Shown one piece after another: positions 34,701 through 47,300 of a stretch of 64,000 nt of DNA. The notes beneath the pieces are model-generated. The model searched no databases and was not told the DNA's origin. It saw only the letters and a list, made by a program, of their open reading frames with translations. The number at the start of each line of letters is the position of its first letter. Positions within the stretch are counted from its first letter, which is position 1. The DNA is from Morchella semilibera (taxonomy: Eukaryota > Ascomycota > Pezizomycetes > Pezizales > Morchellaceae): the NCBI GenBank assembly GCA_009192285.1, contig WBVU01000003.1:5115973-5179972 (forward strand), written 5' to 3'. A program made the translations under genes and the position numbers.

Positions 34701-36850
34701 GTCAGGCCTTTCTGCAGAGTACCATATCATGAAAGCATATGGGGAGTACGCTCTTTCCTACTATAGCGAAGGGCGGTGTAAGACTTAAACCCCCCCAATA
34801 GTTACTAAGTCTTGATATCCACTTCCACTAATCTTTGCTTTTTGAAGACCTAGGTTGGAGAATCTTCCTCGCTGTATAATGCTCGGGTAAGACTGGTGCA
34901 GTCGTCCCCATAACGGTTGCCTTAGTTTGATATCTCAATTTCCCGTCAGGAATTGACAATATCACACCTCTCGATCGTCTAATCAAGAACCAGTTAGGTA
35001 TTTAAACCGGTATTCTGTTGAGCATAGTATATAGTATGACCTTGCTGATATCGATATTGTTGTTTAGAAATCATTCGTCAATCTTGTCGATCGAGCTCGA
35101 GACCCGGCCCAATACTCATATATTCCTACATAATTTAAGCCAGTAGGTCCAGCGCCTTTAATTATAAGGCCCTGCCTTGCTACTATATCCCAAAAGCACA
35201 GAAGGATCGCCTTATTAACGTACCTTTACCCCTTGACATGAACCTGCTTCAACGCTCTTTAAGCTTTATCGTGGCAAAGACTCCGATGTTGTACGATGTA
35301 TAAATGTTGGATATAGCTAGAGTTATTTAACATCCTAGATCCAGCTTTAAGAAAGGAAAAGAAGACAATAACAACAAGTGTACAGAGTGTATTGGAAGTC
35401 GATCCTGTGGTTGATTCTTGATTTAGGCGACCCTCGGTGCAGTGCGGACAATCTTATATCAGCATCACCTCTACCAACACACAACCTTTACATTAACCGG
35501 ATGCGAGAATATTTAAGCGGGGTTTAATTGCGGAACTAAATGCTACCGAAATAAGCGTAGGCGCCCATATTCTGTCGATCTTCCGCTTGCAACTCCCACG
35601 ACCTAGCTTCCCGATCCATCTTCATGGTGGGGAATGAGCCCCCCATTTGCAAATTCCAACAAGCCTTTTCGTGCGAAAAGAGCGAATGTACTTTAGCTCT
35701 AACTTCAGAAAGTAGAAGAATTTCGGGGTTTAATGTTGAATCAAGGTGACATTATCTCTTCATCTCCCGACTGATGTTTTCTGCACCAGTACCCCGCGTT
35801 TTATTTCACTGTATTACAAATCGCCAATACAATGTCTTGCGTTTATAGAATCACATACAGATAAGCCACGTTTCTCTCATATTTTAATATAGACGAGTCC
35901 ATGAACTCTCATTTATTGAGATGGCTTGGAACTAACTTCTTGAGTTGATAGTTACATATATACGCTGCATAGGTCTTTATAGTACGATATAGTATTTGTC
36001 AGAAATATCTAAAATGGTATTAAATTCAAAATCAACTCTACTGCATCTTTGACTTGATGCTGCTATCTATGTCTGTTAGTTTCTTTTCTTGGCCAATATT
36101 GTTCTAGAGTTACATCACATAAAACAAGATACAGTTCTTACCTTCCTGATAACTCCATGATATACATGATAATTATCTTTATATAGTCATACGGATACCG
36201 CATCAAGGAAGATAGTGATGTTTCTAGTTCAAATATTAAAGTGACTCCCCCTAAGAATTAGTAGCTACCACAAGTTGGTATATTTAATATAAATTTTAAG
36301 TTCCCAATAGCCCCGATAGACTTTCCTGATTTAATTAACGTTAATAAAACAATAACAATGGTTTGCAATTACAAATTGAGTATAAAATCGTATGCTCGGC
36401 ATTTCCTAACTGCTGCCGGTAAGCACAATATGTAGCCCATTGATGATATCACTTTTTCGAAAATTCGGAAGGCATCAAACTAATGCTTATATTTCGTTAA
36501 TCGCCTTGGTAATTGTGCTATATGTAAGTGGAGTCTAAAATGATCTTGGCATTAATTGGGGCTGCCTAACTCCGACCCGCTGTACGTCCGTGCCTAGGGA
36601 ATCAAGAAAAGGAAAGAACAACAAAACAACTTTGCAAGGCAAGGTGTACCGCCGCTCATGAATATCCCGCGGCCACTAATAGGATTTTAATTGTGCTCCC
36701 TCAGTGAATCTCCGAAATATAATTTGGTTAGAGTTCCCGCGGTTGACTGCCTTACGGGATCGACGCGGGGCTTCAAGCTGATAATATCAGAAATGAGAAC
36801 TCTATTTTTTTTTTTTTCGCACTGCAGTACGTACTGGGGAAATTCATGGA
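31740..36850. other. AT-rich block lacking the TACATGTA octamer, possibly a decayed large element
   Basis: In this stretch of about 5 kb I find no gene and no TACATGTA, although the octamer comes about once per kilobase in other non-genic DNA of the window. The base texture is also plainer, with long AT-rich runs and fewer palindromes. At 36438-36480 the plus strand reads PIDDITFSKIRK, faintly like the catalytic DD box of a Ty3/Gypsy reverse transcriptase, with stops on both sides. A mutated retrotransposon is possible but not shown. Confidence 0.35.
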
Positions 36851-38473
36851 TCTCTGGTCTTTATTGAATACATGTGCACATGTGCAGTGCCTTGTTTCAA
36901 ATGTCTTAATTAGAATAAACCCGCATTCCGCCACCTCATTATTCAAATCGCTTCCATGCCAAGATCATGATTGAGGGCAGCATCTATTGGTTGAATTCAA
37001 CGGAATCAGAAAATGTGATAAGAGAATTCATCAAGGTAATACCCCCGTGATAGTTATCCCTTACTTCTCGGGGAAATTGGTCCATCCTTTGATTGATTTC
37101 GCACATTGAGTCCTTGACGCTAGATAACCATATGCATATGGTTTTAGAGATCTCGGCTAGCCCAGTCATGTATTAAACACGACAAAGATCAGCGTCTACT
37201 AGCTAGCCGGAGGTAGGTACATGTAGGTATGATATTTTCTATGCCACTCAGAGAGGCCACTATCATGGTATCAGAAGTACAACCGTGCGAGCACGGCCGC
37301 TAAGTGCGTTTACCTGATCACACCAACCTAGTACGGCTAGTAGGGGATCATATTTTTTTTTTGCCGATCTCCCCCCCCCGCCCCGCAAACGACGGAGGCA
37401 TGTAGAGTACATATCTTCGCTGTGCTTCTAGTTGATTCGGTGCGTTTATATGATCCAGCTATTTTTCAATCTAGAGCTATGATCATGATGATCGGGTGAC
37501 CACAGAACCTTGTACTCCCACATTCAGCTATTAATTTCTGTCTCGGTATTATCAATGTAGGTACACACAGCTAGGTACACCCACTAGTATCGCGTGGCTG
37601 TTACAGTATATGTAGATGGTAGACCCTACGTTTCTGGTAATCGATTTCAGTGCGCTAGGATTACTATATACCAGAGCATTTAAGTTGAACATACGCCTGA
37701 TTAGAGGCCCTCTGTGGCACAAGCATACCCAATAACTAAACGAGTGATAGTTTGTGATCGTGAGGAATAACCTGGAAGACTCTTAAAACGGTTCACGACG
37801 GTATACAAGCCGATGTATTCTATTAAGTGGATTAAATTCTTCAAGAACACACTAGTGAATATGAATATACGAAACTACTCAGTATCGGATGCATATGCCA
37901 CTATACTAGTACATATATTGCGGATTATGTATAAGATCTAGTCGACATTAACACCCATCCTTGTGTAGGGCAGTATTCGAATTCATATGTGCACAGCCTG
38001 CAGCTGAAGTAGTGCTTCTAAGAGATTATAGCTAAATCAATAGTTGTGAGTGAGGGCCTGACGGCATGATATCGGATCCGGGTCTAATCTTCAGACCACG
38101 TTATTCTGTAAGGCCCCAGTCAGCCGGCCCCGAGATGTAAGCACAAACCGCAAGGATTTAAACAGTACTGTAGAGAATATACCTGATCAGCTGAATATAA
38201 ATTAATTACTATAATGATATACAAAATAAATGATGTTCTTGTAGAGATATATGCATCACGAAAGATTATCGGTCCGGTACAAGGCACACCTCCTAGTATA
38301 AGGGTATAATATATATGTAGTGCTCGTATACGTTGTAGTCTCGCTATATATAGCTACATGTATCTACCCCACTTTTGTAATCTATACGCTGTCATTTTCA
38401 CAGCGCAGCCGGCGGGGTTTGATAGCTATAGAGGCACAAAATCTCACCACTCTTTGAATCAATTGACCTACTT

Positions 38474-38499
38474 CATATACAATACCGGTATTGTATATG
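38474..38499. repeat. Perfect 26-bp palindrome
   Basis: The 26 bases centred on ACCGGT between 38486 and 38487 read the same on both strands. No flanking duplication was recognised, so it could be a nested mini-element or a chance AT-rich hairpin. Confidence 0.8.
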
Positions 38500-39697
38500 T
38501 GACTATATGCATGTATCATAGGAGGGTTCTCTACGTACACTGTATGTACTGGTATATACATGCGTATCTACATCAGTACCGTAGTGCCTCCTCGATTTGG
38601 TACATGTAAATGTACGTACTTAAGTATGTGGTTGGCGATATTATTATCATGCTTTATATAACTGATTTGGCAGATATCAGAACCATATCAAGTAGGGATT
38701 TGAATCCGTACATATGACTAGCTAGGCAACAGCGGATTGAGGGTTTTGACCAGCGTGCGCGCCTGTAGGTTTTGTTCAGGATGTTTATACAGTGTGTGTA
38801 ACCGTCATGCATATGAGGCTCTAAACGTAAGGACATGCCAGTGGAATGCGGCTCAACTTTCTGCCTACTTTTAATCTGCACGTCTTATTGGCATATTCCC
38901 CCCTGTGTCCACCGGGCCGGCAAGGATAAACTGGGTCATCTAGCTTACGTAAATTCAACATGCGGTCGGTCCCCTGCGCGGCATGCGCACATGGCCATGC
39001 ATGCATATTGGGAAATCTAAAGTTCGAGAGCTAAGTACATGTACGTACAAGACTTTAGCTTTCAATTTTAACTATCTAAATTATCTATAAAGTTTCAAAG
39101 ACCTACAGCCCCGGAGAACGCTCATGTTATTGTAGTATCCAGGCCGCAGGCTTAATTATATGGGTAGGGTATAAATATCTTTGTATAGTACAAGGCTGTA
39201 GTTACCTGTAGGTGCTTAGAGTAGTAGTACATGTACGTATACGTACGGAGGCCTTATTCGTGATCACGATATCACAGCCCTACAGCTAATGAGTTCATAA
39301 TCCTCGGCAATGGCGGTATATAGTAGGTTTATCACCATATGATTTGTTTCAACACATGCAATAACATGTGTCTTTGATCGAGATGGACATTTCTGCATCA
39401 TATCGCCACCGGCCCAAAACGCTCATTAGCCATACTAAACGGTTTCTTTCAGTACTTAAGTACTTGTACCATATTGCGTACTATGTATCTACTACACTAT
39501 GAATATGTGGGAATAATGAATGAGACACGTGCGTAGTTAACATTAAGAGCTATGCTTGTACTCCAAGGATATCTCGTCGGCTGATATTGAATGACTACAT
39601 GTAGTTGGTCTCACTATTGACAGAGTTCGGGTTTAAGGGATACAGTTGCCGAGAATGTTCATAGTTCCACTACGCCCGAAGGTGCGACATTCTTCTA

Positions 39698-39918
39698 CTC
39701 GCCAAATTTTTAAGTCTGTTGATTTTTTAGGTGCGGTTGCCACACAGAATATCAACAGACTTTAGGAATTGGAGAGTAGTACTGCATCTCGACAGTCGAA
39801 CCTAACCTCAGACATGATCAAATACGCTGGTTTTTTATGTACTCCCTGAAAAAGTCTGCTGATATCATGTGTGGCAACAGCACCTAACGTCGGTCAACAG
39901 GTTTTATTTTTCGGCGAG
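39698..39918. repeat. CTCGCC-type MITE with about 70-bp arms, TA duplication
   Basis: TA at 39696-39697 and 39919-39920. The arms begin CTCGCCAAA and CTCGCCGAA and stay related for about 70 bp through GTTGCCACACA and the CAGACTTT block. The loop between them is about 80 bases. The CTCG start is shared with the elements at 7207, 9177 and 31223. Confidence 0.87.
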
Positions 39919-41900
39919 TAAGACCGGAAAGGTGGGAGCTAGGGAATTGGCCAACTGCTGTTTATAATATTATATATAATATCTATGATCCCACCCCCTG
40001 TGGCCGGTCGTGCCATGTCATGGAACCTTTCAGTGTCATACAATTCACCAATAGATATTAGCTAAATTTCATTAGTAGCTATCAATTAAATTGCTGTGCG
40101 GGATATCTGAGAGCTTTCCTGTTAATTACGTACTAAGTACGTACCTAAGTACATGTATAAAAAGATGAGAAAACCTTACCGATATGTAGAGTACCATGGT
40201 ACCTACATAAGTACTATGTGCTTGTATCTGGCGAACTATACTCGTAACTTCATGATCATGCCTCTAATGTAGTATTCGCCTAGGCCTATATAGCTGAGAG
40301 TACACGTACATACTTAACTATTTGCCTAAGATAAGGCTGGCTCGGATTTTATTTGTGCTCCTAGGAATGTTTCCTAAATTTACTAATATTTAGCAACATC
40401 GAGACGTGTAGTATTTAATACATGTATTTGGCTAGCTAATTATAATCAGTCATATACAATGAATGTCCTTACAATACTAGAATAGGCCTACATACTTATA
40501 TATGAAAGAACTAGCCAGGTCATTGTGAACACGGGGAAGGCCGCAGGTACAATGTACTCTGTAATCGAAGTGCATAACGAATTCTTGCGCTTATAATATC
40601 TTTGACAAATAGTTCCACGAGAGATCCATGAATCCGTGGCAGCCAGTACTCGGCTCAGGTAAGAAGAACCTGGACATCAACCTCTGTGGTAGCTGTCGCC
40701 GATTCGCCCTAACTGCAAATTGAGCCCATGCTTGCATAATCTCATGTTCAAGTTCTATTTGCCTGCTCGGGGTACATATCTGATCTCTTGCTGTATGGAA
40801 ATACATAAACCCAACGCGATTCAGTTCAGCCCTGCCAGGAGACCCCGCATACAGTGTCCGAGTTGATAAAGAGGCGCCTAGGCCTGATTCACCCGCGGCC
40901 GGCCGGCCGGCCCCTAAGACCACGTATAATCGGGCCAAATTTTCTTTGTTCTCACCAAAATTAAAACGCCTCAAACTTGTTGAACCATACACTCGAGTGA
41001 TGGGTTTGAAACCGAATTCGCACACTTTTAACAGTCCTTATTGTTAAGTAGTAAGGTTTTGGCGAGGGATAGAACGCCACTGACTATAGTTCTGAAACTG
41101 CAAGCACCCGCCTTTTTAACTCCACCCGCTCTGAACTGTTGGGGCACATAATCATGGCTGGGGTTGTATTTGGGGATTTAGGGTTAGGTAGGGGTTAATC
41201 ATAAGAAACCCAATATACATCTATTGATTGGTATAGATTACATGTAGCTATATAAATGTAATAGTAGGTGGGTGTGTGCATAAGTACATGCATGTATGTG
41301 TGTACATACTTCCTGCGCGGTCTAAGTGGCGGGCACTCAAAACCGACCCTCAGTTAGGTTGTTCTAGAGGCTATGGGGAAGTGGTTTTTTATTTATTTCG
41401 AAATCCCTTCTGTAGGGCTGTTGGGGGTAGGTAACAGAACTATTTTACAGAAGGACTTTCTTCTTGGACAGGTGTTGTGGTGTTGAAAGTCAGTGGGTGA
41501 AGGATAGTTTGATGGTCGGTTCTGTGCGTCCGCCACTATACATGTATGAGCTAATATAAGTTGCATACCATACAAATAGGGGGACTTAGCACTTTTTTGT
41601 GTGTATGCAATAGCAGTCGTGTTCGGAAACGTTATAGAATTAGTAGTAGACAGAGCTTAACTACAGTACTGTATTTGTACTAAAGTGATGGGATAGTGGT
41701 TATAGACGGTTTCTCGGTGTTAAATAGCACTGGTTCAATCCCTGATGTAGTAAATTTTAAAACAATTTGTTTTTGATAGTTGGGGTAAGTTTATTTAAAG
41801 TCGTCTTCAAATCTCCCTAATTACACATTTACTGATAAATTCGTTTACTGATTCCTTTGCGCATGCAAAATAAACGACCTTACTAGCTGGAATTTTTACA

Positions 41901-41999
41901 TGAGCTATTAGGGTCGATCGATCGAAAGTTTATTATATATCGACGATTTTTCATGATTCATTTAGTGAGCTACTAGAGCCGATCGATCGAAAGTTTATT
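41901..41999 (+). repeat. 34-bp direct repeat with GATCGATCGAAAG core
   Basis: The segments 41901-41934 and 41966-41999 agree at about 31 of 34 bases (TGAGCTA...CGATCGATCGAAAGTTTATT, given in part). They are 65 bases apart. Too few copies for a satellite array. Confidence 0.75.
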
Positions 42000-44203
42000 G
42001 ATAACTTCCGTCCTATGTTTCCGTACTTCTTGTGACCTGGCGATTTAACGTTCCCTTGGTCTTCTTACGATACAAATAAACCACTCAGTATATGGGTTGG
42101 ATAAATCGGTACCTGCATTAGCTCGTAAACTCAGCTTTCACAGTTTTCGTGCATCTTTTATCCGCACCTTTTTCAGGATAACATTGGTCTAATGCTCGAT
42201 TAAACCGGGCCGAAGCGGCATGATTTTCAATTGTACCAAGCTCTCCTGATATCCGGAGTGCTTGAGCTGTCCACTGCTACTGGCACACGATTCTTTTAAT
42301 CACTCAGCTCTGAGTTTGGCGGGTTGGGCACGCACCCAGCTGAATGGTCCCGGAGGATAAATGCAACCTCAAGACGCAAGGGGGAGGTGCGCAAATTTAT
42401 TGACCCGGGCAGAGTCTAGCTTCGAACCGACATACTCAGTATCCTCTCGGGGCGGAACACGATTTCGATGCTCAGAATGTGTGTTTGCCAGGATAGAGCC
42501 TCGATCCAAGGTTGTCTCTCTTGCCGGTAGCAAATATGTTTGCCTATGTAGATAACCGATATGGCATGCATGGGCGTGTGAAGCATTAGGTAGATGCAAA
42601 GACATCGCTAGTTTTGAGCCCTAGGATTGGTCTCTGCCTTGTTCCCCAACAAGAGATCTGCCGTAGAGCAGAAACCTACCTATGAAACATGCGAATAGTG
42701 TGTATATAGCCATGTAGCCGCGTTGTTGTAAACACATGTAGTTGGATTCTGCTATTATTCTCTTAAGAGATGATGTCGTTTTGGTTGATTGTCCAAAGTT
42801 AGATCCATGATTCCGTGCTTGGGGTTTTGGCTCTGATTAATGGAGTGTATGTTAATAGGTATATATACTAGAGTCGAGGTGCTGTTAGTTCTGGGAAAGG
42901 TGAGGAGCCGGAGTTCCTCTTTAACGCCCGTGGAGGAACAGTACAGGAGAGTGATTTCAGGCAGAAACTGCGCCTTCTGCGAACCATAAATATAAGGGAT
43001 CAGAGCCAACACCGTTCTTTTTAATGTTGGACTACAGACCAGGAAGCTCCTACGATGTCAGTTTCTAGCCGACAAGTACGGTATGATAGGTCCAAGTAAG
43101 CAACTAGGCGTCCTCGCGCCATGCACAACACAAGGTGCACCTCGGAAAGTTGACGCTTCTAGATTGAAGGGGATATTCAATGTCTTAGGATGATTTAAAA
43201 TTGTACGTGGTCTTTCCTGGTACACAAGGCGTAGCTACATGAATAGTGCGTAGAGTAGTAATATTGTTGGCGTACGTACTGATGGCCAAATAGGTCCACC
43301 GTCAGATAGGGCAGTACTACAGGTAAATCAAACCTTAAGAATGTGCTTTTAAACCTTATAAATAGCTAAAAGGATGATATAGTATAACATCCAGTAGAGT
43401 GAAAAAGTCCAGTGGTGGTGACTGACATTGATGAGATACTGGCTAACCTGTTGATGTGTTCACCTAGATCGAATTTGCAACAGCTTGCCTCGCCTTGGCC
43501 AGATATATAATATGTGCATGTGGCCATGGGTCATTTCGAATTTACTTACTTTCAAGTTGCTAGTTGGATAGCATTATGCTGGCATAAACATGTTGGGGGG
43601 TATTTGTGCGCTGGTTGGCCCTGTGGAAGGAGGAAGGCTGAGATTTTAGTCCTTTGAAGGCTTTAAACGGGGGATTATATTATCAACCACTGAGTATGTC
43701 TGTTCAAGAGCCTCAAAGAAGTTTCCCCACTCACATGTACCACTAAACTAAGATGACCGGGGCCCCTTTCAAGGCGTCTACCTATGCGCCCCCACATGGG
43801 CAAGCAGAGGCAACACAAGCCGCACTAGGCCATGAGACATATGCATGTTCGCACTGCTAAGCTACGGTACATACATACATGTATGCTGACCTGCGCACAA
43901 TTCGCACAATTCGCACTTTCTGCCGCCGTGCGCACAGTGGTTCGCAACCTCTCTTGAGCCTCTCCCTCTTTCTTCGTGTATAATAGCTAGGAATCAGTTG
44001 AAGGATGATTGTAGCTACCATGCTCTCTCTCCGGCCACGATACTCTTAAAGATTCTACTTTGATTCCGCGAAATCCTGCAATGGGCACTAGGTGAAACTG
44101 GATCATACACTAAATACAAAATTCGTCGTACAGAAGAAAGGCATTGGTTGACGGGCTCGATACATCAAAAACAGACTTTGTAAGTATTAATATAGCTACA
44201 ACG

Positions 44204-44279
44204 GGGGTAGGGGAAAGTCTCCAGAACTACGCCGGCCATGGTAGCAGCGGTCATAGTTCTGGAGACTTTCTCCTACCCC
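44204..44279. repeat. 76-bp hairpin element in the EST1-like promoter
   Basis: The arms at 44204-44229 and 44254-44279 are complementary at 25 of 26 bases and carry AAAGTCTCCAGAACTA. The unit ends about 120 bases before the ATG of the EST1/SMG6-like gene. A single arm-like copy (TAGTTCTGGAGACTT) stands at about 53410-53424, which suggests a repeat family. No clear target duplication. Confidence 0.8.
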
Positions 44280-44398
44280 ATAATACATCTTCGCACGCCA
44301 CCGCCATCGCGTTACTACACACATGTACTTACTGACTCAAGACAAAAGATATTCATCTCCCCGCAACACCAACAACCATCAAACACACACATCTCAAA

Positions 44399-47300
44399 AT
44401 GGGTACAAACAATGTTCAAGCTACAGATATCAACTCGCAGATAACCCAAGTGATGCGTAATCACCATAGTGCTAGGTAAGCTTGAGCTCCCATCGCCTAA
44501 TCGTGAGGCGTTATCTTACCCTTTGAAACCAATACAGGAATACAGGAAATCCATCGGCACGAGCAAGTTCAAGGGTGCCTGAGAAGGGAATCGATACCCC
44601 TACACGCTTTAATGCTCAGGAGTCTGGGGAAAACTCTTTTCAATGGCAAGTAACGGATCTATCTCAGTCTCACTCTCGAAAGAAGAGGCTGGCACCTGGT
44701 TCTGTTTTACCAAGTGGGGGAGAACTTGCAGGTCACCCTGGAGTTCAGGAAATCGAGCAAAAAACCTCTGGTATTACTTTGGAGCAAGACTCAGATGTCC
44801 GAATGCATGACGTGGATCAATCTCAAACAGCACGTTCTCCCCGAAATGGCCGCAAACGCACTGGGGACTCTTCAATGGAGGGAACAGGATCCCCAGTCCA
44901 GCAAATTCGCGAGAGCCATGCAGTCCAATCGCCGAAGCGGACACGGGCGCAACCTCCAAAGCGTTTCGAGGCGGCTAGGGGAATCGGAAGTCCAAGTAAG
45001 AATTACACTGTGATTGAGTCTATAAGACCTAACTAATTATGAACCGTAAAGTTTCTGCGCGGCCAAGGAAAAATCAGCCCCAAGATCCCGATTTCGATCG
45101 GTCCCTAGACCCCGATTTTGATCGGTCCCGGTATAAATTCGATCATCCCGGTGAGGACGAAGGCGGTGGGCCTGTTAGAGCAACACAGCAGCGACGTTTG
45201 TATGACCCACAGAGAGACCCGCCAAATACCTTCAAGGTTGAAGAGGACTCCTCAAAGCGGCTCGAGGATCCTCCCCCTGCAATCCGGTCATCACAAAACC
45301 CCCGCCCTAAAAGAGATCAAAAAAAGAAAGATAATAAGCCGTTCAACCACCGAGCTCAGCCGCCACGGAATGCGACTGCGCCAATTCAGCAGCAGCAGCA
45401 GCAGCAACAGTCGGGTTTACAAGGAAGTAGGGAAGGTGGCAAAATAATGATATTAAATAATATTCAGACTCAAGCACAACAAATTCAGTCAAGTCCCACA
45501 GAAGAAGATGATAATCTTCCGCGAATGGTTTCACAACCTGAGACAAGGCCAATCAGTCCCGAGCAATTGGTGATTGAGGTTAAAGGTATTTACGCAGGGC
45601 TTATGATGGTTGAAACAAAATGCTCTGAGGTCGATAAGAAGCAGGCCGCAGCTGCTCTAGAGCCGGATAAACACCCTAAACTAAATAACGAACAGTGGCA
45701 GGCGCTTATCGCACTGCATAGAACGTTATTGCATGAGCATCATGATTTTTTCCTTGCCTCGCAACATCCTAGTGCAAGTCCTTCTTTACGGAAGCTAGCC
45801 CTGAGATACTCGATGCCAGAGCGCATGTGGAAACACGGGATACATAGCTTTCTGGAACTACTTCGCCACCGATTACCACACTCTCTGGAGCACATGTTGA
45901 CGTTTATTTATCTAGCGTACAGCATGATGGCTCTTTGTAAGTAACCTGCGATAATTTCCATGTTCTGTGCTGATATTGCTACATAGTATACGAAACCGTG
46001 CCCGCTTTTGAGGACACTTGGATCGAGTGTCTTGGCGATCTCGGCCGTTATCGTATGGCTATCGAAGATGACGATGTACGTGACCGGGATACGTGGGCAA
46101 ACGTCGCTCGTTTCTGGTATTCAAAAGCAGTCGATAAAACCGCATATGTCGGGCGTTTGTATCATCACCTAGCAATCTTGGCCAGGCCCAATGTTCTGCA
46201 GCAACTATTTTATTACTGCAAGAGTCTTGGCGTGACCCAACCATTCTCTTCGTCTAGGGAAAGCATACTTACACTCTTCGATCCAATCTTTGCGCCTGAT
46301 AGCCGGCCCTCAAGGGCACAGCCAGTAGATACCGCATTCATTCAATTACACGGTATCAATTTCACGCATATTGATCTCGAGAGGTTTGAGGGAGCTCTTG
46401 ACGACTTCTTAGGCATATTGGACAAAAATATAAGCGATTCTAAATCGAAATGGAAGGTTTGTGGAACTATCATCTCTTTTATTTAATCTTGCCCCTTAAT
46501 TTTGAAGACCGTATTAAATTAGACTAGGTTTCCGGTGCATATATCGCTGTGTGTAATATCACGGGCTTATTTCAATATGGCGCAAAAGATAGTCTTTTGC
46601 GCCAGGCCTGGCGACAAGGGCGCCGAACAGAGGAAACAGACGAGACTCCCTCTGTAAATACGTCTGGGGATGTTAATACTGCCGAATTCGATCTTCTCCC
46701 ACCAGTCCCGAACGAAGCTAGTTCCGAGCATGTTACTTCGCTGCTTCAACCCGTATCGAAACTAGAGCGGGAGTATCAAAATAAACCCGGGGACGTCATT
46801 CTCTCGTCGGGAGGCCTCACAGCTCAAGAGATATCTCTATACTATTCCAAGCGCCTAGCATATGAGATATTAAAAATTGCACTAGAAAGAGGAGAAACTA
46901 ACGTTCTGCCCCATATCCATATTTGGCTTGTATTCATATTGCATATAAGATCCTCCGAGCCGGCTATCCGTTTACTAGAGAGTGACTTTCCATGGAAAGC
47001 GTTGGTTGCCCTACTTAACTCCCTTACCGGTGGTGAGACCGGCGGATCTGAATGTGAAGCGTTTCCAATCCCGGATAAAGGGGTTGGACGCCCGCTACCA
47101 GAGGATTATACACTGCGTGGACTTGATTGGGCACGGGCCTATTTTCCGAGGGGCTGGTTTGAGGATGCTCAGGTCGATGACGAGGAGCGATTGATGGAAT
47201 TACCATCTATGGAAAACATTAGGATTGAAAGAATTCTTTGGATTGCTATAAGGATTGCTGCTGTGAGTGGGACAAATATAGACGTTATGAATATTCGTTT

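Larger units (their letters stand above)
28749..44398. other. Gene desert of 15.6 kb made of small repeats
   Basis: No gene can be supported across this stretch. It carries at least four inverted-repeat elements (29977, 31223, 39698, 44204), a diverged direct-repeat pair (29788-29836 and 31019-31066), a 34-bp direct repeat near 41901-41999 and a block without the TACATGTA octamer (about 31.7-36.9 kb). A 144-codon frame at 40591-41025 (minus) has a segment faintly like the C-terminus of carboxylesterases, too weak to call. Confidence 0.6.

Noticed and set aside
40591-41025. 144-codon minus frame with EIMQAWAQFAVRAN, faintly like a carboxylesterase C-terminus
   Set aside because: Only one short segment resembles the family; the catalytic parts and any upstream exons are absent. 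It may be chance or a very old remnant.
41690-41750. tRNA-like GGTTCAATCC box
   Set aside because: No matching D-arm, anticodon stem or acceptor stem can be paired around it.
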